DNA of 49,058 nt from Endotrypanum monterogeii (Eukaryota > Euglenozoa > Kinetoplastea > Trypanosomatida > Trypanosomatidae). Position 1 is the stretch's first letter; every line of letters starts with the position of its first letter. Position numbers and translations under genes: made by a program. A model generated the notes under the pieces. The model was given only the letters and a program-made list of their open reading frames with translations, had not been told where the DNA came from and searched no databases. Of this stretch, positions 30,097 to 40,939 are shown one piece after another. The DNA is taken from positions 1-49,058 of the forward strand of contig CM007320.1 of the NCBI GenBank assembly GCA_000333855.2. The letters run 5' to 3'.

Positions 30097-30983
30097 CTAC
30101 GTGAAGCTCAATCTCACTACCGACAAAAACGGCAAGAAAAAGACTCAGACTCCACTCGAGGCAGTATCGATGAACGCTTTTCCCTCGTCACTCCCCCGCC
30201 GGAAAAAAAAAAGGAGTAGCGTTTTTTTGCGAACAGATTAAAATAGCTGTGCGTATCTGTATGTGTGTGTGCGTGTGTGTAACTATGCTTTTATGGCTTC
30301 TACATGTACCTTCCTTCGCCTCTCAGGTGTTCGGCTCACGAAATGTACTCGCCCCCTCTGTTCAATTTCAGACCTTCCGAGCAGTCTGTGCCCCACACTG
30401 CGGGGGAAGGGCATGCAGAAAATGGGCTGAGTTCAAAAGTACAGGGCAACAACAGGAAAAAGAAAAGGGAGAGGCAGAGGCAAGTAGGACATCAGCACAG
30501 ATGGATACAATACGCTCCTTGGCGAACAAGAAGAATATTCGAGCGCTGGTTTCCAGGCAGTATCACACCCCCGCATCCTCTTCTCTGGCGTCAATTATGG
30601 AACCCGTAGAAATTAACGTAGGATCAACCTGTCACTTTGACACCTTTCCCTGTCGCTCTAGCAGCGCCGTATGTCCCATAAAGGCGGCTGCTTTGGCGCC
30701 GACCACAAGAATGCGGCCTAGTACTTGAAAACTCCAAAACACAGACGTGTTGGGCGCGAGATAGGAGAAACATACGAGAATTTCCCCAGCTCGAATGTAT
30801 GAAATTCTTTGTCACCCTCTCCATCCCGCCACCTAGAGCATACGCCCCTCACTTCAAAGTCCTTTAGGGCAAATCGAAGAAGAAAGTGAAACAAATAAAG
30901 CTGTACATGAAAACGTCATAGGACCTGGGCACTGTCGAGTGCAGCGCAGCACCCTCTCAATCAAGCACCTACGCATTTTTTTT
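30097..30983. other. Intergenic region upstream of REV1
   Basis: About 0.9 kb. It carries A/T runs, GT runs near 30260 and a pyrimidine tract on the minus strand (about 30200-30225). No supported gene; on the minus strand it includes the 3' UTR of the large helical protein gene. Confidence 0.45.
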
Positions 30984-33530
30984 TTACACAAGACGAATAA
31001 AACCTTTACTATTCTCCAGGGGGATGCACAGGTGCGTGGAAGAAGGGGGTATCGTTTCGGTCAGAATCGTTGCACACGCTAGCACCGCTCCCTCCTCGTC
31101 GAAAATGAGGAAGAAGACAACACCGGCGCCGCTATCGCGATTCATTAGCGCGTTCGTCGTGTCGGGATTTGGAGCGTAAACAGAAACGGTGCGCTTCCCA
31201 ATGATCGCATCATCGGACTGCTGCGTGAGCCGAAAACTGACGTCAAAAGATTGATTTGAATGCCAGGCGCTGAAGAATGCAGCGCGTCGTTGAGGATCCA
31301 AATGCATCGACAAGCTGTGCAGCCTCCAGCAAGATCGATATTCGAGACTGCCCCCGGGAGGAAATTTCTGCTTTCCTGTGTGTTTCAAGAGATGTAACCA
31401 CTCACGGTGCTCTGCGAAGTGGATCAAATCCCGCTCCAGGTACGCATCGACTAGCAGATCCTCACAGCGGAGGGCCGAGTAGCAAGCAAGCGAGAGACCG
31501 AGAGGGGCCGAATCTGAGGGCCACAAAGCAGCTGTGTCCGATACCGCGTCACCCCAGTCCGTCTCCATCTCAGTCCACATGTCTGTCCGCTCTGTGCGGT
31601 GCCACGGCCACTTCTCTGCAGGTAGATTAGCGGCGAATTCGAGGCTATCCCACCAAAGCACCTCAGACTCGCGGAGATTCTTTCGGCTGACCCGCTCCCA
31701 ATATTTTAGTACACACTCGCGCACCTGAAACATAGCGACCTCCACCGACGTGCAAAGACGGCTGCGCGCCTCGGCCTCCAACCTGGACACGTATGTAGCG
31801 ATGAGCCTGTCTCGACGACTGCGCTCACGCTCAGAAAGACCGAGGCGATGCAGCGCTTCTGAGGACACCACTAGCTGCTGCAGCAGAGTGTTCCGCTCAT
31901 CGGCTTCATTGACCATCACATGTGAACGGAATTCCTTCTCCAAGAGCAATAGTGGGCGAGAAGCATCCGAAACAAAACAATGTACCAAAGCCTGCCGCAA
32001 ACCGAGAAAGGTGTCAACTGCCTCCATCGATTCATCGCGCTCGATAAGCCTGCGCTCGTTCCTCTCTTTCATGCAGAGCGTCTCCGCGTGTTCAGTGAAG
32101 AGATGTCGGTACAGCTGTAGTAGCTCACCGAAGCAGCGCTCCTCCTCCGTCTCCAGAAAGCGCCGCCCCACATGAAATTGCACATGTACCCTCTCAAAAA
32201 GATACTGCAGCTTGCATGCAAGCCGCCCCTCCACTTCGGCGCCGTGAATGGACCAACGGGCAGCTACTTCCTCCGTTGACAGGACTGTAGCCCAGCTAAG
32301 TGCTGCCTGTTGACGTTGCCACAACTGGTGAGCTCCGAAAAGATCGTTTGCCGCCATGTTCTCCTCAGAGCTGATGGCGCGAGCACCATCAATATACCGC
32401 TGGCACAAGACCCGGCGCTGAACATAATGCCGTACCAACATAGACGTCTGTGTCTCATACTCGAGTAGCAGCGCGTTAAATTCCAGCCTCCACTGATCCA
32501 TGATGTCTCGCCGAACAAAAAGCTCCATCTTGCAAAGGACACTTGTAGAGTCAGAGTCTTTCGTGATTTGCGTGTAAACAGCCCGCCAACCAAGTAGAAA
32601 CGCCTGCTTCAAGGACTGGAAGCTCTTGTGTTGATGCTCCATGATCATGAACCGAAGTCGCTGCTCGTGGTCAACGCGGGCACGTGCGATATCGTCCAAT
32701 TCCACCACGTGCGCCTCTTCAATATTAGCTCTGTGCGTTTCAGAGAGCATCACGACATCCCGTTGGATCACCGCCGAGTAGTCTATCTTTGCGTCCTGCA
32801 GCAGCAATATAAAGTGTAGTGAAGACAGTCGCTCCACAGCGAACCTGTCCTTTGACTCTTGCATTTCCAATTGTCGGCGTGAACGCTTCACATTTTTCGA
32901 ATGCTCTGTGCACTGCACGTGGACAGAATGTCGGCTTCGGAGAACGATATCCCGCTGTACCTCGTTTCCTAGCTCAATTACGCGACGGTTCTTGAGCTCT
33001 TCGCGACAGCAGTGCTCCAACGCACCGACTACAGCACGGTTGTCAGCTTCTGCGAAGAAGAATCGTGCAACACGAGAGTCCTCTGAGATATCTCGCCGAC
33101 CGGCACGCTCACGGCACCGCAGCGACCGCCGCATAGTCTCCTCCTGCAAGAACAGATGCGTCACCTCCAATGAGGTCCAAGTCATTTCGTGAAACTGCTT
33201 TGTCAAGCGGCAGCGATCACCTTCCTCCACTCTAAGAAACTCTTCGACTTCGCGCAAAGCGCACTCGTCTTTGTATGCGTGGTTGACAAGTTTTGTTCGA
33301 CACCGTATTTCTTGGACAGCCATAACACCTCGGAGCTCTGCTTCGCAGGATAAAAGACCTTCAATATTTACAAGTGCGTTAAGTTCATCTATAATACGGC
33401 GGGTGCGCCAAGCGATCTTTTTTGTAGGTGGGTGAGGTACCAGCGGTGGCGGTTGAGAGTGTGTCATGACGACCTGTAGGGCAGCGCGCAGAGCGCCGTC
33501 GCTTGGACGTGCTATCTGGTGAGACGACAT
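30984..33530 (-). CDS. Large helical/coiled-coil protein, unknown function
   Basis: The first in-frame ATG (33530) gives 848 residues (MSSHQIARPSDGALR...); the longer frame starts at GTG. I do not recognise the family. From about 60 to 620 it is rich in Glu, Arg, Leu, Gln and His with heptad-like spacing, giving long helices or coiled coils with repeated units of the form ExxxR..L (such as REVEEFLRVEEGDRCRL and EEERCFGELLQLYRHLF). The C-terminal part (about 690-848) differs. It has aromatic and beta-type sequence such as FDVSFRLTQQSDDAIIGKRT and GVVFFLIFDEEGAVLACATI, and may be a small globular domain. No signal peptide or membrane segment is seen. Such proteins in trypanosomatids are often cytoskeletal or flagellar, but that is only a guess. 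Confidence 0.8.
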   Translation of the reverse strand: MSSHQIARPSDGALRAALQVVMTHSQPPPLVPHPPTKKIAWRTRRIIDELNALVNIEGLLSCEAELRGVMAVQEIRCRTKLVNHAYKDECALREVEEFLRVEEGDRCRLTKQFHEMTWTSLEVTHLFLQEETMRRSLRCRERAGRRDISEDSRVARFFFAEADNRAVVGALEHCCREELKNRRVIELGNEVQRDIVLRSRHSVHVQCTEHSKNVKRSRRQLEMQESKDRFAVERLSSLHFILLLQDAKIDYSAVIQRDVVMLSETHRANIEEAHVVELDDIARARVDHEQRLRFMIMEHQHKSFQSLKQAFLLGWRAVYTQITKDSDSTSVLCKMELFVRRDIMDQWRLEFNALLLEYETQTSMLVRHYVQRRVLCQRYIDGARAISSEENMAANDLFGAHQLWQRQQAALSWATVLSTEEVAARWSIHGAEVEGRLACKLQYLFERVHVQFHVGRRFLETEEERCFGELLQLYRHLFTEHAETLCMKERNERRLIERDESMEAVDTFLGLRQALVHCFVSDASRPLLLLEKEFRSHVMVNEADERNTLLQQLVVSSEALHRLGLSERERSRRDRLIATYVSRLEAEARSRLCTSVEVAMFQVRECVLKYWERVSRKNLRESEVLWWDSLEFAANLPAEKWPWHRTERTDMWTEMETDWGDAVSDTAALWPSDSAPLGLSLACYSALRCEDLLVDAYLERDLIHFAEHREWLHLLKHTGKQKFPPGGSLEYRSCWRLHSLSMHLDPQRRAAFFSAWHSNQSFDVSFRLTQQSDDAIIGKRTVSVYAPNPDTTNALMNRDSGAGVVFFLIFDEEGAVLACATILTETIPPSSTHLCIPLENSKGFIRLV

Positions 33531-34359
33531 GAGAAAATATTCTGTCGTGCAGCTCTCCCATGCAGAGGAGAGCTCAAAAAAGCGGAGGGGGATTGGCACA
33601 CTACGAGAGGCGAAAATCAGTGCGGAAAAGACAAAATGTGGTGCACCTAGCCGTGGTCAAAGCCTTAAAGCCGTACACACACACACACACACACGACGAG
33701 CATCAGCCGACAGAGGCAAAGAAGAAATGAAGAGGGGATGTAGAGGCGAGGAACTTAGTAGGATTGGGGGGGGAAAAAAGAGCGCGACGCAAAAAAAAAA
33801 AAAAAGGTGGGGAAAGGCGAATGTTCAAAGCAGACAACCAGTTTACCCGAAGGGATTCTCCCCATAAATATGACGGGGAGATACTTGGGAAATGCGTCAA
33901 TGCAGCGCGAACAAAAGAAAAGCGGGCTGCCCATTCGCGACAGGTACTTTCCAGCAAAGGGCCATTACTAACATTACATCAATCCCCGCCGACGCTGACG
34001 TAACCCACCACGCCTTTCCCCCCTCGCACGGACCTCGCTACGCTTCTCTCTCGATGTCCGTGGACGAATAGTTGTTTAGATGTTCGACTACCTGGTATCA
34101 CTCACATGTGCGGATAGCGCACCTCCGAGACGCTGGGAGATAGAGGAGAGAAGGACGTTGGTTCACGAATTTGATGCAAAAACTTCATAGAGGCAGCGGG
34201 AGGAAAACCCGTAGCCACACCAAAACAGCCCTTCGGACTGTCGGCAAAATACAATTCACAGGCGACAAGGTCAGACAGAAGCTTTCGAGCGCGATACTCG
34301 TTCTCCACGATTGGGCTCTGGCAACAATCGATGTCCAATTACGGGAGAGCTGCCGGGGG
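33531..34359. other. Intergenic region with CA tract
   Basis: About 0.83 kb containing a (CA)n run at 33674-33694, a G run near 33767 and an A run near 33791. No gene is supported. On the minus strand this is the 3' UTR of the cap methyltransferase and the 5' region of the large helical protein gene. Confidence 0.45.
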
Positions 34360-35343
34360 CTAAGATGCGTTGCGCAGCTTCTCAAAGCAGATGACGCGGT
34401 AGAGAGTAACCAATTCCAGTTCTGCGCGACTCAATCTGTTTCCCTTGTTCACTTTCCAGCTGGAGGAGTACGCAGGCACAAAATCATTGAACGGCTTCGA
34501 CATGGACCCACATAAGTGCAACCCAGCCTCGCGCGCGATTTCCACCACTGCATCGTACGGCACGACAAACTCCGGGCAGTCAACGAACCCATCCAGGCGA
34601 AAGTGGTATTCAGTGCCCGTCACAAGCAAGGCGCTGCCGTCGGGAGCTACAGCGTACTCGGGTGATCTAGGAAAAGAGATGTTGTATAGCTCGTTGCCTA
34701 GCGCGCCCTCCGCCGCGCGTTTGGAGAGCGTCGATATATCGACTGTAGTGATGAGTAGCAAGCCACCCGGTACGAGAGCACCAGAAATAACAGAAAGTAC
34801 ATCGCGTATGAGATCGAGAGTCTTACAGGCGTAATGGAAAGCAAACTGAATAGTGACTACAGTGTAACGACCAAAGTGTGGCGAAGAGGGCAAAGTTTTC
34901 TGCAGAAACGATCCAGAGAAGCAGTCGGCCACAGTGAACGAAGCGCAGCACTGTGGCTGCCCTTTCGAGTCGGCAGCCATTTCCCTCCACCGCCTCTCCG
35001 CCTCGCTAATGCACTCAGGAGAGACATCGTAGCAGTCGTACACGGAGGTGCGCAAAACCTCAGATGGCACACAAAAGTTGCCTTTCGCTGGACTTTGCAT
35101 GAAGAACCACTTACCGATATCTCCACCTCGCCCGCTGGCTAGATCGAGAACAACAGCCCCCTCTGACGGCGAGGCCGCTGCATTTGCCAGCGCACTGTCA
35201 AGAGAGAACTGAATCAAAGTCTTCTTTACGAAGTTGTTGAAGTGCCGAAACGCCACCTGTTGACTACTCCGGTCGTCTTTCCGCTTTCGTGTCACGTTAT
35301 CGTACGCCGACGCCACCCCCACCTGGTTTTGTGAGATCCTCAT
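34360..35343 (-). CDS. CMT1: mRNA cap guanine-N7 methyltransferase
   Basis: This 327-residue SAM-dependent enzyme methylates the N7 of the cap guanine; in trypanosomatids this occurs on the spliced-leader RNA before its transfer to mRNAs. The N-terminal FRHFNNFVKKTLI (32-44) matches the family's R.fNN.iK..LI signature. The SAM motif VLDLASGRGGDIGKW (65-79) follows, then YDVSPECISEAERR for the ribose site, and IQFAFHYACKT, equivalent to the Q-F..HY-aF motif that shapes the cap pocket. YHFRLDGFVDCPEFVVPYD is the C-terminal FxL-x..v..c-Ey-vp motif. Length is that of a stand-alone methyltransferase (like T. brucei CMT1) rather than the bifunctional guanylyltransferase-methyltransferase. ATG at 35343. 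A pyrimidine tract lies upstream within 35385-35450 on the minus strand. Confidence 0.92.
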   Translation of the reverse strand: MRISQNQVGVASAYDNVTRKRKDDRSSQQVAFRHFNNFVKKTLIQFSLDSALANAAASPSEGAVVLDLASGRGGDIGKWFFMQSPAKGNFCVPSEVLRTSVYDCYDVSPECISEAERRWREMAADSKGQPQCCASFTVADCFSGSFLQKTLPSSPHFGRYTVVTIQFAFHYACKTLDLIRDVLSVISGALVPGGLLLITTVDISTLSKRAAEGALGNELYNISFPRSPEYAVAPDGSALLVTGTEYHFRLDGFVDCPEFVVPYDAVVEIAREAGLHLCGSMSKPFNDFVPAYSSSWKVNKGNRLSRAELELVTLYRVICFEKLRNAS

Positions 35344-36216
35344 GTCCCGGTTTTGTTTCTATGCGAACAGCCGTCTCTCTCTCTGTGTGTATCTCTTTGT
35401 GTGTGTGTGTGTGTGTTGTGTGACTCGGCTGAGATTTTTTTTTTTGACTAACCTTCCAGGAGAGAACTGAAGGGAGAAAACGCACCGCTGCACTCCTGTA
35501 AAGTTGAACAGCAACACAAGAACTATTTGATGCGTATTTTTTTTTTTTGCTTCAAGGTCGCGTCGACGAGGCAACAGCATGCCCCGAAATACTCAGTCTC
35601 GTGCAGGTTCGTCAAAAAACAAAAATGTATATAAGTTGGTATGGCATAGCATTGAAGAAGGGTACAAATAAGGGGAAAGTAAGGTAGGGTGTGCCTGCGC
35701 AGACGTAGACAGGGAAAAGAAGGACATCCACAAAGGCAAGATATGAAAACATATGTGCGCCACAAATCAGCGGCATCATCGACAGGAACCGTACCCCTCC
35801 ATCCTCAGGATATCAGAATGAATTAATATTTTGGTCGGCATGCAAAACGTTTAGCCTGCGGATCCCTTCCTAGAGCAATCTGTGGAGTGAGTTCACATTC
35901 ACAGCACTTTTTTTCCGTCACTGCGAAATCACCACCAGCGGTGGACGTTTGTTCCCGTAACTTCTTCATTTTTTTTTTTGCAGAGTTCTTTTCAAAAAAA
36001 GGGGGAGATCCCCGTAACGGGAGCAAGGAGAAATAAAATACTTTGCATTACGCTCAGTCAGGGCATGCCGCTTGAGATCTCCCCCTAACCCTCGGGGGAG
36101 GAGCGAGTCCACCCCAGCGCTACACGGGGACCGGACCAAGTCCCCCGTAGGTACGGTGACCTGAGTACTCTAACACGCACGCACGTCGCCAGATAATGTA
36201 TCGCAAAAGGAAGCCA
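35344..36216. other. Intergenic region between the UBA/PUB and cap methyltransferase genes
   Basis: About 0.87 kb with a GT tract at about 35397-35420, T runs near 35435 and 35537, and A/T-rich DNA. No gene is supported. Confidence 0.45.
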
Positions 36217-37320
36217 TCACGCATCGCCCAAAAGCGCGAGGGCCTGCTTGAGGCGACGGACGACAACGGTGGATAGACAAAGAGTTTGACCATTTTCTGA
36301 ATCACTTGAGAGGTCAAACCCACACCAGCGCAGCAGCTGCAGAGCTTCGTCGACAGGTAAAATGGTTTCACGGAATATTTTCGTAGAGATACGTAATGTG
36401 CGCTTTTTCGTATCAAGAGGATCGGCGACAATATTGCTGATGATAAGCCGGAGTGTGCGCAAACACTCCTTTGTCTGTTCAGCAACTGAACGCCTGCGCA
36501 TACTGTCAAGAAGCCCCTGCGCAGAAATGGGGGCGTCTCCCTCAAAGAGACTAACCAGCTTATTTTCGATGGATGAACTGGCCGTGATTGCAGAGAGGCT
36601 CCATGTGGTGTCGTCCAACGAGGTCGCTGTCTGCCCTGAGGCCTGTATCTCCTGGAGTATTTCTAGCCTTTCCGCCGCGTTCGCGCGCTCCTGTTGGGCT
36701 GCCTCCTCGAACTCCTTCGTCGCCAGTGCTAGAGCCTCATCTTTACTGTGACCTTTGCGCTCCAATCGATCAGCGGCAATTTGAATCTTAACGCGCCGCC
36801 TCGCCTCCAAGTCAGCTGCTTTTTCACGCCGCGCTTCCTCCACATGCATTTTGCGCCGCATATCGTCCATTTCGTTTTTCATACGTGCCATTTTCCGACT
36901 CATTTCTAGACGCTCCCGCTCCTTGCGCTGTAACTCCAGCTTCTCCTCGTCTTTCCTGAGCCTCACACGCTCTTGCAGCTCTTTCACCTTCGCCTCGCGC
37001 TCCGCTTCGGTCAAGACACGCTTCGCCTTGATGATCACCTTGACGCCATCGTCGAGTGCCGTGTCCAGCTCGGGGTACCCCTCGTGCATCTGAATCCATT
37101 GGGTACATGTAGCCTCGTTGATGCAACCAGCAACGATAGACTTCTTGATAGCATTTTCGCTGAACCCCCGAGTCGCCAAGGCATCGAAGAGCGACTGGCT
37201 CATGGTGTACGTACCATCATCATTGTCTTCAGATGATGAGTCAGCTGGATCGCTTACTCTTTCCGCTACTGGGGATTCGGCCACCTGAGGCGCCTCTGTT
37301 GTCCTGTCGTCGCTGCTCAT
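36217..37320 (-). CDS. UBA and PUB domain protein, putative p97/VCP cofactor
   Basis: The ATG at 37320 gives 367 residues (MSSDDRTTEAPQ...); another ATG in frame at 37335 would add five. An acidic Ser-rich leader is followed by a UBA-type domain (about 38-85: SLFDALATRGFSENAIKKS, ending TQWIQMHEG), which binds ubiquitin. A long charged coiled coil (about 95-215, with RKERERLEMSRKMARMKNEM) leads to a C-terminal PUB/PUG-like domain (about 255-360: SLFEGDAPISAQGLLDSM...LRTLRLIISNIVADP, then FRETILPVDEALQLLRWCGF). PUB domains dock on the C-terminal tail of the AAA ATPase p97/Cdc48. The layout resembles UBXN6 or PNGase-type cofactors. A role in ubiquitin-dependent protein quality control is inferred from the domains. 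Confidence 0.85.
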   Translation of the reverse strand: MSSDDRTTEAPQVAESPVAERVSDPADSSSEDNDDGTYTMSQSLFDALATRGFSENAIKKSIVAGCINEATCTQWIQMHEGYPELDTALDDGVKVIIKAKRVLTEAEREAKVKELQERVRLRKDEEKLELQRKERERLEMSRKMARMKNEMDDMRRKMHVEEARREKAADLEARRRVKIQIAADRLERKGHSKDEALALATKEFEEAAQQERANAAERLEILQEIQASGQTATSLDDTTWSLSAITASSSIENKLVSLFEGDAPISAQGLLDSMRRRSVAEQTKECLRTLRLIISNIVADPLDTKKRTLRISTKIFRETILPVDEALQLLRWCGFDLSSDSENGQTLCLSTVVVRRLKQALALLGDA

Positions 37321-38660
37321 ATGCGCAAGACACATACACGCATACACGCGTGTAGATTCTCGCTTGCCTCTGGACCTCTGTTGCTACGCTGCCCTTACAC
37401 AGCCGGTATATGTCTGCACTTTTCTTTTCCTTTTTTCTGTTTTTTTCAAGACTCCTTCGCTTTCTGTGCACCCTCCACTGAACTCTGAAGACCGTAGGGG
37501 AGGGGAGAGAGGGGAGGGGGGGGAGTGAGGTGGTCAAGGGAAGGGACAAAAAAGATGGTGGATACCTTATGCACTTCCGAAATGCGCCGAGACAGACACG
37601 GGTGTGAAAAGCACATATGAACCATCATTGAGCAAAGACTACAACTCTGGTTGAACCATTAAACGACGGCAGATCAGCGTTGCATTGTCTATCACGATAA
37701 GATAACGAGAACACGCATAGCCCCCCCCCCTACTCTATAAACGATTTGCATAAAGAGAACTCCGGGAAGCGTGTCACTACCCCTGGTACCATTATAGCAG
37801 TAACAGGGGAGAGGATTGAAGGGCTCTCCCTGCTGAACCGAATGCACACACACACACACACAAAGTGTCTCATCACGGTTGGTATCGCAAGAGAGGAAAA
37901 AAAAAAAGTGGAAGTCTCCCTTTTTTTATTGCCACACTGGCACGGTGCTTTACTGCTACGTTACGTACACCTCCAAAAGAGCGAAAAAGTTCAGCGGCGG
38001 GAGAATGATGCGGTATGCAGCTGAAGACAGAACGGGATCTCGACCCTTCGGCTTGCCCGTTCCACCCCCTCATCATGGGAGAGTTCAATCCCCCCCTTTC
38101 TGCCACACGCCCACCGCGTCGAGTCATAGCAGCCGTAGATGCACCCTCCAGCAACGCCGACCTCGTCGCCTCAGCAGGGGCATCGCCAGCGAGCAGTCGA
38201 GTCTGTGTGAGATACGCTGCAGATGCTCTCACAGCCACGCGTGAGGTATAGGTGGTACAGACGTCTTCAGTGGCTCGATGCGAGCCCGGCTCAGGCCCCG
38301 GGCAACTGACATTGCCAGCGGCACATAGCACTGTCCTTCGACAGCGTGAGCACCCGATCCCCACCACCTATCGAAACTAAGCATCGGCAGCGAGATGATG
38401 ATCGTCTAGCCTTCCGCAAAATGGGTAACTGGCCCGTGGGGTATAACGCAGGGGTGTTCAACATCATGAGAAAAGACAGTACTCAACAAAAAAAAACGCA
38501 AAGATAGGGCACACGTCAAGAGAAGGCGCAGTCCCCCCTCCCCCCTATAATATCTGCAACGCGTTAAGTGTCCGCTTTAAAAAAGAAAAAGGTTTTTTTT
38601 TGTAGCTGCATGTGCAGGAGGCACATATTTGAGAGCACATAAGAAAAAAAAAGGGGGATG
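37321..38660. other. Intergenic region with a GC-rich repeat-like block
   Basis: About 1.3 kb. It holds G/C runs (37500-37530, 37720-37730), a (CA)n run at 37845-37862 and, from about 38020 to 38450, a GC-rich block unlike the AT-rich flanks. On the minus strand that block has a long Ala/Arg/Gly-rich open frame (to 38367) that lacks an ATG-supported, family-like start. Its placement downstream of a gene and its composition would fit a degenerate retroposon (SIDER-type), but this is unproven. Confidence 0.4.
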
Positions 38661-40599
38661 CTACGTAAACAACATTTCAGCGATGTTGTCGCCCGTAGCC
38701 CCCAGCAGTGGCGCTAGCAGGAAAAGCCAGTGGGACTCCTTCGAGGAAACACCAAATGCGGTCAGCGCAGAAGATGGCGCTACGAAAGAAGAAGGGGAAT
38801 CGCTGCGGGGCGGTGACGGTGGCCGTGAGCTGCGGCCAAACAGCTGAGCATACTCGACAATTGATCCAACGGTAATCGACCGCACTGTTGCATCCGTTTG
38901 GGGTAACAGAAAAAAATAGGAGAGGAAACGAATTTGTGGCGCAGTGCTCCGACGTCACTATTTCCCGTGTTTCCTCCAGTAGCCGCAGCAGATCATGTAG
39001 CTGAACCGGTTTGAAGAAAGCTGTGTTGTTGGAGATGCTCCACACTAGGACCGCCTCCACTTCAAATCTAGTATCAGCAGTAGCTAATACGGAGATCCTT
39101 TCAAGGCGCTCGAAGCTCGGCGCAAACAGATTGGCATTCTATGACACGAGCTCAAAAACACCTGCAGATATGCCGGCTGTCGAAGCGATCTCAGTCGTTG
39201 AGCTTTGTGTTAGCGCATCCCGAAACCACCTCAGACGTCCTTTTTTGGATGCGCTCGTTTCTCTCGTAGCTCATCATCATCAAGATGAAGGGGACGTGGT
39301 CTTACTTTGCCCCCAACACTCACCAAGCGCTTGTGAAGATCCATGTGCAGCTGTACCACCGCCTCCACCTACAGAGCAACCGGGCCCAATGATGGAGTGC
39401 TGATAATGGCGAGCAGAAGCAAAACGAAGCACGGGCACAATATACGATCAAAGGTGACCTTAAATAACGCTTTCGTTTATTGTATAAGAAGCAGTGGAGC
39501 AAATCAAAACGAAGCGCGTCGTCCACCATGCTCCTCCACACCACGAGTTGCATGATGGAGAACAAAATGACAACCTCACAGAAGGTTCCCTCCATGAGTC
39601 CTGCGTACAGATCTGTCAGGACCGAAAGCCGCGTGTCGCTCTCTAGAGTGTCGAAGGTAAATAAGACACTGGGTGCTTTTATATCCGACGTTGATAAGGG
39701 AACAGTACTTATCACCGTCTCTATCGATAGGCACGATAGTCGCAACGCCCGGGCGAGGAAGTAGTCTGAAACGCACATCTCGGTGGTGCCAAACTGCTGC
39801 TGGAGAGGATCCCTAGCACAACTGACGATTAGTCTCGCCCCCCAATACCTCCACTGCAACCACAAGAAAACTGTAAGGATCGCTATCTGAATAGACAAGT
39901 GGTTTCTAACCCAGAGGGAAAAAAGAGCCTTGTAAGCACCAGAGCCTTGTGCCGTGTGAAACCCAACATACTCTCCCAGCAGATAGCTAAGCAGCGATGA
40001 TGTCATGCCCTCGAAGAAAAAAGACGGTTGTGGGGGTATATTAAGCTGTGAACACCATTTATCGAGGCAGAGGTCACCGACTATCCATCGCTTTCTTCTC
40101 AGTTACGTAGATAGAAGAGAAAGCGAAGTTGAATAGGAGCAGCTCTATCTTATCAAAAACCGAATGACCCCAGCACCCTCACCGGTAGATCGATACATTT
40201 AACCGTCTCCGGAGAAAGTACCATGGAAACCCGCTTCGTGCCAAACCAAATATTCCTCTCATACCCTATCAGTGGCTCCTCGATGCCAGAAACAAAAACG
40301 AGGTGGGAGTGTTTGGTGTACAGTGCGATCCTCTCTGGCATTGGCTTTATCAACGTGAAAGTCGCATCGACCGTGCAGCGCTCCAACAGTCGATTTTCAG
40401 ACAGAGTGCAGATAGATACCTCCATGCCGCTTGCATGCAGAGTCGTGTCACAATCGACCAACAAATTGCTTCCGCCGCATAACGTGGTGGTGCTGGTCCC
40501 CAGTGCAAAAAGGCAAGAAAAATCAGACGAGATAGCGGACAAAACTGGATGAGTCAACTGCTTGAGCATGCGCTGCCCAGGTCCCACTGTGCGCTGCAT
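38661..40599 (-). pseudogene. Membrane-protein gene broken by frameshifts and stops
   Basis: Reading 40599 to 38661 in shifting frames gives one continuous protein-like sequence of about 640 residues. The first 148 codons (from ATG 40599) are soluble, beta-rich. A one-base shift near 40155-40159 (A5) opens FDKIELLLFNFAFSS. A shift near 40080 then opens VGDLCLDKWCSQLN, which joins without a break to a 228-codon hydrophobic stretch with several membrane segments (LSIQIAILTVFLWLQW, FCEVVILFSIMQLVVW). A shift near 39440 leads to FVLLLLAIIS. Then come TAG at 39369-39371, a shift at the A6 run 39241-39246, TAG at 39139-39141, and a shift at the run 38910-38916. The last frame ends IAEMLFT at 38661. 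At least five shifts and two stops argue for a true pseudogene rather than sequencing error, since neighbouring genes are intact. I do not recognise the family; it is probably a kinetoplastid multi-pass membrane protein. Confidence 0.75.
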
Positions 40600-40699
40600 G
40601 GAGAAAAAAAAACGCTGACCTTTCTTTTTCGGGGGGAGGCCAGGACCTCTACCGCACCCACGCCTCTACTCCTCGAGCCACACTCAGAAGCGAAAGAAG

Positions 40700-40939
40700 C
40701 TACGCGATGCTAGGTGAAGCAGCAGACGGGGGGCACCTCTGCACATTCAGTCCCGTTCTTCCAAATCGCTTTGTCGGTCTTGCCTCATCAAGTACGCCGT
40801 CTGCGTTAGTGCTGCTACCACCGCTCACGTCTTCTTCTCTGTCTTCTCGGGAATGTGTATCCTGAGAAAAGCTACTCATTGCACCTTTCGGAAAAGGCAT
40901 AAACGTTTTCCCCTGGATAAGCTGTGTGCCAGAGGCCAT
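40700..40939 (-). CDS. Possible small hydrophilic protein, unknown
   Basis: A 79-codon ATG frame with low-complexity, charged and Ser-rich sequence (SQDTHSREDREEDVSGGSS). It could be a small gene or the lost N-terminal exon-like part of the broken membrane-protein gene that starts 100 bases downstream. In the same frame, further protein-like sequence follows the stop (LLSLLSVARGVEAWVR). No family is recognised and it may be chance. Confidence 0.3.
   Translation of the reverse strand: MASGTQLIQGKTFMPFPKGAMSSFSQDTHSREDREEDVSGGSSTNADGVLDEARPTKRFGRTGLNVQRCPPSAASPSIA

Noticed and set aside
31277..33192. Plus-strand Ser/Arg-rich frames opposite the 848-residue gene
   Set aside because: Composition is the complement of a Glu/Arg-rich coding strand; no independent support.
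39011..39764. Plus-strand frames within the broken membrane-protein gene
   Set aside because: The minus strand gives a continuous protein-like reading across the region; the plus frames are shadows without recognisable features.
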